A stretch of 64,000 nt of DNA, from contig CAYJIZ010000012.1 in the NCBI GenBank assembly GCA_964370395.1, positions 1-64,000 of the forward strand, given 5' to 3'. This stretch comes from JBGUVL01 sp964370395 (GTDB lineage Bacteria > Bacillota_I > Bacilli_A > Erysipelotrichales > Erysipelotrichaceae). The translations under genes and the position numbers were made by a program. The stretch's first letter is position 1; each line of letters starts with the position of its first letter. Below are positions 8,707-16,960 of the stretch, one piece after another. The notes beneath the pieces were generated by a model. The model saw only the letters and a program-made list of their open reading frames with translations. It was not told where the DNA came from and made no database searches.

Positions 8707-10243
8707 CTGTTGTTGTCGGAGCTGCATCTTCGACCATTTTGCAAACTACACTACCAGTACTTACTTTTGAAATTAGACTGGAATGAATGTATGCATAATC
8801 TCGACCAAAAACATAGAGACCACTTGTCCCAATTCCTTGTGTACGAGAAGCATTTAAAACAGCATCGCTTTGAACACGATACCAGACATCACTTCCATTT
8901 ACGCTTGTCCCTGTTGTTTCAGCTAGGATAATAAAAGCGATATCTTCATTTGTTTTAGTAGAAAACAAATTTGAAGATGATGTGCTTGGTTGAGAACGAA
9001 CATTAATTGACCCGCTATTCTTTTTCATACCTATCGTATAGTTACTACTTTCAGGGTTAGATGCTGCGATATTCCAAGCTATGGCACTTGCTTTTTCACC
9101 CCAATATGGATCAGACGCATAAGATACATTGATTCCGCTGTTTTTATTCCCTAAAAAAGCACCATTATGGTAATCATAACTAGGAAACAAATATCTTTTT
9201 GACATATAGGTTTCCATAAAATCTCTCACACTCGCTTGCGCATTTGGATAATAATTTGCACTTTGTGATGGTGATGAGTCAACTGCATTCAAACCAAATA
9301 AATTATTCTTGTCTAATGCTATCGAACTAGTTCCCCAAGCGCTCTCGTTTCCAGCAACAGAAATAGCCAATAAGGGATTCACACCATACATTGCTCCATA
9401 ATCAACAAATGTATTTCCTAAATTACGCATTTTTGAATCCGGTTTGTTAACTGATCTACTAACGATAAAATTATTAAACTGACCAGCATTAATTGAAGTT
9501 TTACTGCGCATATTTAAATATTGATAATAATTATAATAAGGATTGTTTACATTTACAGAACCATTTCCATCAGTCGGATTTGTTTTGTAAGCTTGAATCA
9601 TCCCTGCATACGTTTCATAGAAATAATTTCCATCATAGCTATAATATACTTTGTCTGCAAGTAGACCCAATGGTCCTGGACCAATGTAATTCTTTGATGC
9701 CCAGGAAGGTTGTTTTATATCTTTTGTAACATAATGAAATAGTTTTCCATTTTCTAATCGATAAAAACTTACAGAACTACCTGTTGGGTTTAAACTCGCA
9801 TAATCAAGCACTTCAACTTGATTGGCTGCAACAATTCCTACTACTCCGGATAACATAAATTTAACTTCTCCAGTAGCTGTATATCCTAAAAAAGCTGCAT
9901 CCGCTCCATATAGGCCATTTGTATACCCAGATTTTCCTGAGATGTCCTTGTAACTAGTTGTAGCATTTCCTTTTGTATTAAAATTCACAACACCAGTTGT
10001 GATAGTTGTACTTCTTCCTCGTTTAGGTTGATTTGCGAAAACATCTTGTGCATTTTCAACATTGATCGTTTCGCTCTCATATATAACATCACCATTTTCG
10101 TTAATAAACGTTGGTTCTTTTTGAATTATTTCGTTACTTTTTTCCTCTTCTTCAATCGCATTAACTCTAATTGGTTGTATTGCCATTGTAAAAAGAATGA
10201 AAAAAACCAAACTTATTATAGGCATTCTCTTTATTTTCATCAT
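7397..10243 (-). CDS. Secreted glucosaminidase (GH73-like) with nine ChW repeats
   Basis: 948 residues with signal peptide MMKIKRMPIISLVFF...VNA. Residues ~75-430 are the glucosaminidase region, paralogous to that of the dockerin enzyme at 1388-3379. The catalytic motif is AGNESAWG with glutamate at about residue 300, then LDKNNLFGLNAVD. An SH3-like segment follows (SGSINVRSQPSTSSSN). Nine ChW repeats occupy about 513-940. The first is atypical (DYCWQNWVANGG), and the seventh has lost its hallmark tryptophan (VGLQSPRINGE). The last six match, in order, the two-triplet module of the flanking genes. The enzyme probably acts in cell-wall turnover or daughter-cell separation, held to the surface by ChW repeats. 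A GGAGGG site precedes ATGATG, so either methionine could be used. Terminators flank it, so it is probably a single-gene unit. Confidence 0.88.
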   Translation of the reverse strand: MMKIKRMPIISLVFFILFTMAIQPIRVNAIEEEEKSNEIIQKEPTFINENGDVIYESETINVENAQDVFANQPKRGRSTTITTGVVNFNTKGNATTSYKDISGKSGYTNGLYGADAAFLGYTATGEVKFMLSGVVGIVAANQVEVLDYASLNPTGSSVSFYRLENGKLFHYVTKDIKQPSWASKNYIGPGPLGLLADKVYYSYDGNYFYETYAGMIQAYKTNPTDGNGSVNVNNPYYNYYQYLNMRSKTSINAGQFNNFIVSRSVNKPDSKMRNLGNTFVDYGAMYGVNPLLAISVAGNESAWGTSSIALDKNNLFGLNAVDSSPSQSANYYPNAQASVRDFMETYMSKRYLFPSYDYHNGAFLGNKNSGINVSYASDPYWGEKASAIAWNIAASNPESSNYTIGMKKNSGSINVRSQPSTSSSNLFSTKTNEDIAFIILAETTGTSVNGSDVWYRVQSDAVLNASRTQGIGTSGLYVFGRDYAYIHSSLISKVSTGSVVCKMVEDAAPTTTGVVYQGNVEDYCWQNWVANGGTAGSEGLGKRLEGFKVKVNGYGANTGVYYRSHVQSTGWESWKSNGQSSGSIGGDKRIEAIELKLDNMPDYTIQYRAHIQGIGWQDWKSDGQTAGTTGEAKRIEAIQIRIVKINNTPTINYRTHVQSIGWQDYKKNGETSGTSGQALRLEAININLSNNDYGGGIEYKTHVQGIGWQNFVRDNELSGTSGSAKRLEAIKIRLYGQVADQYDVYYRVHAQSLGWLDWAKNGELSGTAGLGLRLEAIEVRLVKKGGSAPENTARPYVSSRVNFQTHIQSVGLQSPRINGEIAGTTGRKLRLEAIKINKVDDIDGDITYRTHVQKLGWLPFVKNGELSGTTGQALRLEAIEIKLTGELANKYDIYYRVHAQGFGWLGWAKNGTPAGTAGYSYRLEAIQIMFVDKGGAAPGSVENAFKQR

Positions 10244-10313
10244 ATCTGCCCTCCAAAATAATTATATCATACAACGATAGTAGATAAATATACATTCATT
10301 TCCATTTCATGAA

Positions 10314-10340
10314 AAAGGATTTCCACTTTGTGAAATCCTT
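10314..10340 (-). terminator. Intrinsic terminator after the ChW amidase gene
   Basis: Near-perfect stem AAGGATTTC / GGAAATCCTT around a CACAAAGT loop, followed by a T run on the minus strand, just downstream of the stop at 10349. Confidence 0.85.
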
Positions 10341-10348
10341 AGTTTTCA

Positions 10349-11248
10349 TTATTTTTGCCTAAAAGTATTAGTTGTAGGTCCAGGAGCAGGTCCTCCTTTT
10401 TCAACAAACACTATTTGGATTCCTTCTAGACGGAACCCATATCCTGCGGTTCCAGAAGCCTGTCCATTTTTAGCCCAGCCTAACCATCCAAACGTCTGAG
10501 AGTGAACTCGATAATAAACGTCATAGACGTTTGCCAAATCGCCTGTAAGACTTATTTCTATCGCTTCTAATCGCAACGCTCTTCCGCTAGTTCCAGACAT
10601 CTGTCCATTTTTCACAAATGGCTGCCATCCGATTGTTTGTACATGTGTTCGATAATTAATATCACCTGCTATGTCATCTACTTTATTTATTTGAATTCCT
10701 TCTAATCGTAATTTTCGACCCGTTGTACCAGCGACATCTCCACTCTTTTTCACATCTTGCCATCCAACTGTTTGCACATGGGTACGATAATTAACTTTTC
10801 CATTCGCGAATGGATTTGCTGTATTACCCGGAGCAGGACCATCTTTTTTTACTAACCGAACTTCAATCGCTTCTAAACGATATCGCATTCCTGCAGTTCC
10901 AGCACTCTCTCCATTTTTTGCCCAATCTAACCAACCTAGACTTTGGGCATGTACTCGATAATATACGTCATATTGTTCTTTAATCCCACCATATAAATCA
11001 ACTTTTATTGCTTCTAATCGCAATCCTCTGCCACTAGTACCAGATAGCTCATTGTCTCTCACGGGTTTTTGCCAACCTTCACTTTGTACATGAGTACTAT
11101 ATTCAATACCACCACCAAAGTCGTTCTTTGATATTTTCATTTTGATTGCTTCTAATCGTAACTTTCTTCCAGAAGTTCCAGAAGTGACTCCATCTTTCTT
11201 ATATCCTTGCCATCCTAAGCTTTGAACGTGTGTTCTATAATTCACCGC
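10349..11248 (-). repeat. Six ChW repeats arranged as two A-B-C triplets
   Basis: Order YRTHVQ, YSTHVQ, YRVHAQ, linker KKDGPAPGNTANPF, YRTHVQ, YRTHVQ, YRVHSQ. All six keep the GW and RLE(A/G)I signatures. The order and linker match those of the two upstream-neighbour proteins. Confidence 0.85.
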
Positions 11249-12421
11249 AAACACTGTTTCATCAATGGCATCTAAAGCAGCTAAACGATCATATTCTTGT
11301 CTAACTAAATTTTTAAATGTACCCCAACCCATTGTACCTTTTGTACCTTCAATAATATTGTGTGCACAATTCTTTCCTGACCAATCCTTATGTAAACGTA
11401 CAGCATCTGATGGTAAGTTGTTTTCATATAAAATTTGAGCTGTTAAATAAGCAGCATTTCTTTCTGCTTGAGCATAATTTCCATCTGCATTTTCACAAAT
11501 TTCTATTCCAATCGTTGAGCTATTCCCAATATTTTGTCCATCTCCTGCATGATATCCTACTTCATTCATCGGCATACTTTGGTAAATTTCATTGTTATCT
11601 ACTGAATAATGCCAAGAAATCCATTTTCTTGAATCATTAATTTGCAAATTTGCATGTGCCGCAGCATTCGCTCCATTTCCGAAGCTTGCAGTATTATGGA
11701 TTGTTACATATTTTGGTTGCATAGCAATACCTGTTCGTTTGTCTTCTCGAATAGGCATCATTCTTTGTTTAATTGGCTTTCCATTAACTGAGTTAACACT
11801 TAACGTCCCTTTGGATTCTGTAAAATACCCTTGGTTACTAGCAATGAATCTTTCATCATTGTAGTATTGAGGTGCTACCCAAACTAATTGTCCATTTGAT
11901 TTTTGTAATTGAACAAATTCCAATGCTTGTTTTACAACTGTATAAGTTCCAGCTGGTAGAACTTCTGAAGTTATAAAACGAGAATTAAAGATAGGAACCG
12001 TAAATGTATTACAGTTTCTTTTTAAAACAAACGATCCATTTGCTTCGATATATTCTCTATACGCATAATTATTGGCTTCATCAACCGTTTGGTTGATTGA
12101 AGGAATATAAAGACGTTTTCCAACCCCTCCAGTTTTCCAATAAACACTTAAATTGCTTGCTTCATATGTCTGATTGTTATTCATATTAACGACAATAAAT
12201 TTACCATTTCTTGAATAACCGCCATACATTTCTCTACCTTTTGGAACATAATCTGGTATCCAATCCTCATACCCGTTAGGCCCTTCCTCAGTTGAGAAAC
12301 CTGCATTTTCTTGTACTGTCTTGTTTTCTGTGTTTTCTTCTTCCGCTTTTAACTGTGTCATTCCCATTGTTGTAAATAAAAATGCAACAATTAAACCAAT
12401 TTTTGTAATTTTCTTCCACAT
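10349..12421 (-). CDS. Secreted N-acetylmuramoyl-L-alanine amidase (Amidase_2) with six ChW repeats
   Basis: 690 residues. Signal peptide (MWKKITKIGLIVAFLFTTMGMTQLKA) is followed by an N-terminal region of about 200 residues that I do not recognise. The zinc amidase domain spans about 235-385: VTIHNTA supplies the first zinc histidine, WHYSVD and GYHAGDG sit in the active site, and LHKDWSGKNCAH supplies the second histidine and the cysteine. This is the T7-lysozyme/Amidase_2 pattern. Six ChW repeats fill about 392-680, ending in a KGGPAPGPTTNTF tail. It should cleave the lactoyl-alanine amide bond of peptidoglycan while bound to the surface. The GAGGGGTGAT ribosome site and a TATAAT box about 25 nt upstream support the start. 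The thrS terminator lies just upstream. Confidence 0.9.
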   Translation of the reverse strand: MWKKITKIGLIVAFLFTTMGMTQLKAEEENTENKTVQENAGFSTEEGPNGYEDWIPDYVPKGREMYGGYSRNGKFIVVNMNNNQTYEASNLSVYWKTGGVGKRLYIPSINQTVDEANNYAYREYIEANGSFVLKRNCNTFTVPIFNSRFITSEVLPAGTYTVVKQALEFVQLQKSNGQLVWVAPQYYNDERFIASNQGYFTESKGTLSVNSVNGKPIKQRMMPIREDKRTGIAMQPKYVTIHNTASFGNGANAAAHANLQINDSRKWISWHYSVDNNEIYQSMPMNEVGYHAGDGQNIGNSSTIGIEICENADGNYAQAERNAAYLTAQILYENNLPSDAVRLHKDWSGKNCAHNIIEGTKGTMGWGTFKNLVRQEYDRLAALDAIDETVFAVNYRTHVQSLGWQGYKKDGVTSGTSGRKLRLEAIKMKISKNDFGGGIEYSTHVQSEGWQKPVRDNELSGTSGRGLRLEAIKVDLYGGIKEQYDVYYRVHAQSLGWLDWAKNGESAGTAGMRYRLEAIEVRLVKKDGPAPGNTANPFANGKVNYRTHVQTVGWQDVKKSGDVAGTTGRKLRLEGIQINKVDDIAGDINYRTHVQTIGWQPFVKNGQMSGTSGRALRLEAIEISLTGDLANVYDVYYRVHSQTFGWLGWAKNGQASGTAGYGFRLEGIQIVFVEKGGPAPGPTTNTFRQK

Positions 12422-12454
12422 ATTAAATCACCCCTCATGAATATAATTATACTA

Positions 12455-12486
12455 CAAAAAAAAGAGACTACATAGAGTCCCTTTTA
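12455..12486 (-). terminator. Intrinsic terminator downstream of thrS
   Basis: Stem AAAGGGACTC / AGTCTCTTT (G-U tolerated) with a TATGT loop, followed by eight Ts on the minus strand. It lies ~115 nt after the thrS stop and immediately before the amidase promoter region. Confidence 0.8.
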
Positions 12487-12599
12487 TAAAATATTGGAAT
12501 ATTTTGTATAAAATTATTAATATTTCTAATATGCGGTTTTCTTTTGTAAAGTGAAAATTAGATATTCAAGCTATTCAACTCAAAAATCAAACTATAACC

Positions 12600-14336
12600 T
12601 TAGCAAATTACCTTATTATCAATTTCATTTCTCACAAACGAAATGAATTCTTCTTGCGACATTGTAGTTGTTTTTTGTTCCCCATGTCTTCTGAAGCTAA
12701 TTGTCTTTTCATCTCTTTCATTGTCACCAATTACTAAAGTAAACGGTGCTTTTTTCATTTGTGACTCACGCATACGATAACCTAATTTTTCATCACGATC
12801 ATCCATTTCGACACGAATTCCATTATCTTGAAGTAGTGCATATAACTCTTTGCAATATTCTAAATGGTATTCATTTTTTACCGGGATGATATTTGCTTGA
12901 ACTGGTGCTAACCAAGTTGGGAATGCTCCACCAAAATGCTCAATTAAAATTCCGATGAAACGTTCAATCGACCCAAAGATTACTCGATGCAACATAACTG
13001 GACGAACTTTTTCTCCATTACTATCAACATAAGTAATATCAAAACGTTCAGGTAAGTTCATATCCAATTGGATTGTACCACATTGCCATACTCTTCCTAA
13101 TGAATCTTTAATATGGAAGTCTAATTTAGGTCCATAGAATGCCCCATCTCCTGGGTTAAGTTTAAAGTCTTTTCCTGCTGCTTTACAAGCTTTCGCAAGT
13201 GCTTCTTCACTTTTATCCCAAGTTTCAATCTCTCCGATGTATTTGTCTTCTGGACGTGTGCTTAATTCCACTGTATAAGTTAATCCTAACATTGTATAAA
13301 CACGATCGATAAATTTCATTAAACGAACTACTTCCGATTCAATTTGATCTGGACGCATATAAATATGTGCATCATCTTGATTAAATGTTCTTACTCTAAA
13401 TAAACCATTTAAAGCTCCACTTGCTTCATTACGATGAACCTGTCCAATTTCACCCATACGGATTGGCAAGTCTTTGTAAGAGTGTAATCCTTGCTTATAT
13501 ACTAGCAAACTACCTGGACAGTTCATTGGCTTAATCGCAAATTCGCGATCGTCGACAATACTAGTGTACATATTTTCTTTGTAGTTACCCCAGTGACCGC
13601 TTACTTCCCATAACTCTTTACTCATCATAATTGGTGTTTTAATGAACTCATATCCTTCTTTAGCATGCTCTTCATACCAATAGTTCTCTAAAGTGTTACG
13701 AAGTAACATCCCTTTTGGTAACATGAATGGCATACCTGGAGCATATTCACTCATCATGAATAAATCTAATTCTTTTCCTAGTTTTTTATGATCACGTTTT
13801 TTCGCTTCTTCTAACAAGTTTAAGTGATCTTCTAATTCTTCAGCAGTAGGAAAACAACAACCATAAATTCTTTGCAGTACTTTATTGTTTTTGTCACCTT
13901 TCCAATATGCTCCTGAATGCTTCAAAAGCTTAAAGTTACGACATGCTTTTACTGTATCAACATGAGGTCCGCGACATAAATCAATGAAATCCCCTTGTTT
14001 ATAACAAGTAATTGTTCCATCTTCTAAATTAGAAATCAAATCAATTTTATACTCATCATCTTTAAACATTTCTAATGCTTCTTCTTTTGAATTTTCTTCA
14101 CGAGTGATTCGTTTTCCATCTTTACAAATTTTCTTCATTTCTTTCTCAATCTTAGGTAAATCTTCATCACGAATTACATCGTCACCTAAATCGATGTCGT
14201 AGTAAAATCCTTCACTAACAACAGGTCCTACCCAAAATTTAGCTTGTGGGTATAAGTGTTTTACCGCTTGCGCCATCACGTGTGCACAAGAATGGTTTAA
14301 CATACTTAAATTTTCATCATTTTTAAAATCAACCAT
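12600..14336 (-). CDS. thrS: Threonyl-tRNA synthetase without the N-terminal TGS domain
   Basis: Charges tRNA-Thr in the cytoplasm. From ATG 14336 (GGAGG 8 nt upstream) the protein is 578 residues. Further-upstream in-frame starts overlap the ribosome binding site. It begins directly with the editing domain (HSCAH, later CRGPHV). The class II core follows, with KPMNCPGS (zinc cysteine), VHRNEASGALNGL (motif 2), QDDAHIY, and VMLHRVIFGSIERF (zinc histidine and motif 3), then a C-terminal anticodon-binding domain. Typical bacterial ThrRS is about 640 residues and opens with a ~60-residue TGS domain. That domain is absent, and the leader leaves no room for it in frame. Expression is controlled by the T-box leader at 14360-14580. 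Confidence 0.95.
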   Translation of the reverse strand: MVDFKNDENLSMLNHSCAHVMAQAVKHLYPQAKFWVGPVVSEGFYYDIDLGDDVIRDEDLPKIEKEMKKICKDGKRITREENSKEEALEMFKDDEYKIDLISNLEDGTITCYKQGDFIDLCRGPHVDTVKACRNFKLLKHSGAYWKGDKNNKVLQRIYGCCFPTAEELEDHLNLLEEAKKRDHKKLGKELDLFMMSEYAPGMPFMLPKGMLLRNTLENYWYEEHAKEGYEFIKTPIMMSKELWEVSGHWGNYKENMYTSIVDDREFAIKPMNCPGSLLVYKQGLHSYKDLPIRMGEIGQVHRNEASGALNGLFRVRTFNQDDAHIYMRPDQIESEVVRLMKFIDRVYTMLGLTYTVELSTRPEDKYIGEIETWDKSEEALAKACKAAGKDFKLNPGDGAFYGPKLDFHIKDSLGRVWQCGTIQLDMNLPERFDITYVDSNGEKVRPVMLHRVIFGSIERFIGILIEHFGGAFPTWLAPVQANIIPVKNEYHLEYCKELYALLQDNGIRVEMDDRDEKLGYRMRESQMKKAPFTLVIGDNERDEKTISFRRHGEQKTTTMSQEEFISFVRNEIDNKVIC

Positions 14337-14359
14337 CTTATTTTCCTCCATATAATAGA

Positions 14360-14580
14360 AAAGTCTCAATCGCCAAAGGACGTTGAGACTTACGTGGTAC
14401 CACCTTAATTTGTGTATCTATCAATACACCTCTTACATGTAACGTATGTTAATCGGCACATCCTTTCGGAGGCAGCTCCAAGGGAGTAGATACCATCTGT
14501 CGCATAGAGTTTTCACCAACCACTCTACTCTCTGTATTGAACCAATTGTATCCGTATCCTTTTCTTCGCTATTATTACTT
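14360..14580 (-). promoter_or_regulatory. T-box riboswitch leader of thrS
   Basis: The minus strand carries the T-box/antiterminator core AAGGTGGTACCACG (14393-14406). It is followed by a terminator hairpin AAGTCTCAACG...GATTGAGACTT with a TTTT end (14361-14391). Upstream lies a structured Stem I region containing CTTGGAGC. A candidate threonine specifier ACT is at 14485-14487. In this class, uncharged tRNA pairs with the leader and prevents termination. The specifier assignment is tentative. Confidence 0.92.
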
Positions 14581-14582
14581 AT

Positions 14583-14611
14583 TTTATACAACGTTTCAAT
14601 ACAATTGTCAA
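14583..14611 (-). promoter_or_regulatory. Sigma-A promoter of the thrS transcript
   Basis: Minus strand: TTGACA (14606-14611), 17-nt spacer, TATAAA (14583-14588), just before the T-box leader. Confidence 0.85.
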
Positions 14612-14637
14612 CTTAAAACACTTAAATCTTAGTAGTA

Positions 14638-16038
14638 TTAAGTCAATTTTCTATTTTTCAAAAAATAGAAAATAATATCTTTATGAATAAATAAGATAAC
14701 AAATATGAAAATCACATTTATAATAGACACAGCGATCGTATTATAAACAAACATATTTACCAAAGACGCCGAAAACATAACTATTGTTATAATGACAAAA
14801 CGCCATATATCAAACTTATACCATAACTTTCTTGATAATATGGTTCTTAGCCAAAAGAAAACCAAATACGATATACCAGTTGCAATAGCGGCACCTTTTC
14901 CACCTAATGTTGGAACTAACAAAAAGTTTAACGCAAGATTAGTTATCATAGCACCAACAGCTATTACAATTGTTACATTTGCTTTCTTCTTTAAGAAGAT
15001 ACCACAAGAAGTCGTTTCACTCATTGTAAAAAATAAAGGGTAAAACAATAAGAAAGGTAAAATATAAACGGAATTCTCATATGTGTTTGAGATTAAAATC
15101 GGTATTAATCCTTTGAATAGCAGTATGCTCAAAAGCATAATTGACATCACACAAGATAAACCTTGCGAAACTTTATCAAACATATCTTGAGGAACTCCAT
15201 CCTTGTTCCATTTGAAATAAGTTGGTGTCCAAAATGATGAAAACGAGGTCTGAATGACTAACAGCATATTACTCAATCTCATCGCTAAGGTATAAAACCC
15301 TAATTCTTCATAAGTACTAAAGTACCTTAGAAATATTTGATCCATTGAGTTCAATGCCCAACCAACTAAAACCGTAACAATAAAAGGAAGCCCATATTTA
15401 AGCAATTTGCTGAATAACGTTTTATCAAATAATTTGAAGCTAAACTTAATATATTTTCTATATACAACAATCAAAATTATGGAAGCTAAAATTTGTCCAA
15501 TGATTGCGGAATATACAATGGCTAGAAAATCTCTTCTAATAAACAAAACAAAAATAAGAGTAATAATAAACGTTGCAAAATTCACTAAGATAGATGCTAA
15601 TGAGTATTCAAGAGCTTTGTTTTCCATTCTTAATGACAACAGTACAAACTTTGAAATCACAATAAACGGGACCATTGAAAACAGTCCAATAATTACCGCA
15701 TGATACTCACTCGAGTTAAATAACATAAAAGAAATATCACCGATAAATAGTGGTAAAACTAAAAAACTGATTACAATTACAATTAAAGGCAAAATAATCG
15801 AATTTGTATACAACTTAACCTTATTTGATTCATCATAATAATAAACAACAAAGGCTTGGTCTAAACCAAGGTATGAAACTGCAACTAATATTGACTGTAC
15901 AGTTGAAAATAAACTTGATTTACCAAACTCAGAAGGTAGGATAAAATAAGTTGTTACTGGTATGATAATAATGCTTAATAGAGCTGCAAGGATTGGACCT
16001 ATTGAAAACCCCATTAGTTTTCTTAAAAAATCATTCAT
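14638..16038 (-). CDS. Wzx-type polysaccharide flippase
   Basis: 466 residues with about 12-14 hydrophobic segments spread over the full length and the N-terminal pattern MNDFLRKLMGFSIGPILAALL, typical of the MVF/oligosaccharide flippase superfamily. Expected to move lipid-linked glycan repeat units across the membrane. It has an AAGGAAGG site before ATG. It is the last gene of the rfbD-GT4-ugd-GT2 series and ends just before the thrS promoter, where I see no convincing terminator. The locus also encodes an ABC polysaccharide exporter, so it may serve a different intermediate or a second glycan. Confidence 0.85.
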   Translation of the reverse strand: MNDFLRKLMGFSIGPILAALLSIIIIPVTTYFILPSEFGKSSLFSTVQSILVAVSYLGLDQAFVVYYYDESNKVKLYTNSIILPLIVIVISFLVLPLFIGDISFMLFNSSEYHAVIIGLFSMVPFIVISKFVLLSLRMENKALEYSLASILVNFATFIITLIFVLFIRRDFLAIVYSAIIGQILASIILIVVYRKYIKFSFKLFDKTLFSKLLKYGLPFIVTVLVGWALNSMDQIFLRYFSTYEELGFYTLAMRLSNMLLVIQTSFSSFWTPTYFKWNKDGVPQDMFDKVSQGLSCVMSIMLLSILLFKGLIPILISNTYENSVYILPFLLFYPLFFTMSETTSCGIFLKKKANVTIVIAVGAMITNLALNFLLVPTLGGKGAAIATGISYLVFFWLRTILSRKLWYKFDIWRFVIITIVMFSASLVNMFVYNTIAVSIINVIFIFVILFIHKDIIFYFLKNRKLT

Positions 16039-16072
16039 TTTATACCTTCCTTTTTTACGGTAACTAAGTTCT

Positions 16073-16960
16073 CTATTGAGATTTATCGCTAATTCTTTCT
16101 AGCTCATTAATTAACAATTCTGTAGATTTTAGCTGATTTTCAATAGTAAATTTTGTTTTATCTCTATAATTCTTATAAGTATGGTTAGTTGATCCATCTT
16201 CATAATGTCGTATTAAAACATTTGGATTATACACATTTTTAAGATTATTCTTTTCCAATCGCAAATATAGAAACTCTTCTTCACGAAACATGAAAGTTCT
16301 ATCATCAATGCCATCAAATAAGCTAACGTAAGTTGGCGAAAATATCCAACAACACCCATGTAAAATAATATTTTCATGATATTCATCCACATTTGACGCT
16401 TGCGACAATACTGGTTTCGAAATTTTGTCTTTTGCCCAATAAATTAATTTTAACAAATAAAAATCATTTAATAATTTCATCTTCTTCAAGTCATTATAAT
16501 CGTTTTTTAATCTCTTGATTTCAGGTAAGTTTAAATACAAAGGGTTTATTGCATTATTGTTCAGTATTATCTTAGGCCCTAAAACAGCAAAATTAGATTT
16601 TTTATACTCTTCAACTATTAATGAGATAAAATCTTTTTGTAGTATTTCTGTATCATTGTTCATCATACAAATGAAATCACAATTGAGCTCACTTTTTGCA
16701 AATTTGAAGCCAATGTTATTTCCTTTCGCAAACCCTAAATTACTACCATTAATAATAACTGATATATGTTCCTCATTCTTATATAGGTTTACCAATTCCT
16801 CACCACTTTTATTTGGTGAAAAATTATCAACAATTACTATTTCAACATTAAAATCACTCAATTTTTTTTGAATAGAATCCACGCACTTTTTGGTATCTTC
16901 AACTGAATTGTAATGTAAGATAACAAAACCAAATTTATGATTATCTTCCAATGCTTTCAT
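16073..16960 (-). CDS. Family 2 glycosyltransferase (rhamnosyltransferase-like)
   Basis: 295 residues. GT-A core with VILHYNSVEDTKKC at the N terminus, IVDNFSPN, GFAKGNNIGF and the metal-binding-like MMNNDTEI. HGCCWIFSP and EEEFLYLRL follow in the acceptor half. It resembles proteins that add rhamnose to lipid-linked glycans; the sugar is not provable from sequence. It overlaps the 3' end of the UDP-glucose dehydrogenase gene by 20 nt and has its own AAAGG site, which indicates tight co-transcription. Confidence 0.82.
   Translation of the reverse strand: MKALEDNHKFGFVILHYNSVEDTKKCVDSIQKKLSDFNVEIVIVDNFSPNKSGEELVNLYKNEEHISVIINGSNLGFAKGNNIGFKFAKSELNCDFICMMNNDTEILQKDFISLIVEEYKKSNFAVLGPKIILNNNAINPLYLNLPEIKRLKNDYNDLKKMKLLNDFYLLKLIYWAKDKISKPVLSQASNVDEYHENIILHGCCWIFSPTYVSLFDGIDDRTFMFREEEFLYLRLEKNNLKNVYNPNVLIRHYEDGSTNHTYKNYRDKTKFTIENQLKSTELLINELERISDKSQ

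Noticed and set aside
3613..11248. Regular spaced repeats resembling a CRISPR array
   Set aside because: The repeats are about 150 nt, lie in frame in coding sequence, and encode ChW units; spacing and identity do not fit CRISPR.
14646..14673. AT-only inverted repeat at the end of the flippase gene as a terminator
   Set aside because: It has no G-C pairs, lies inside the coding frame and lacks a T-run beyond the stem, so I would not call it.
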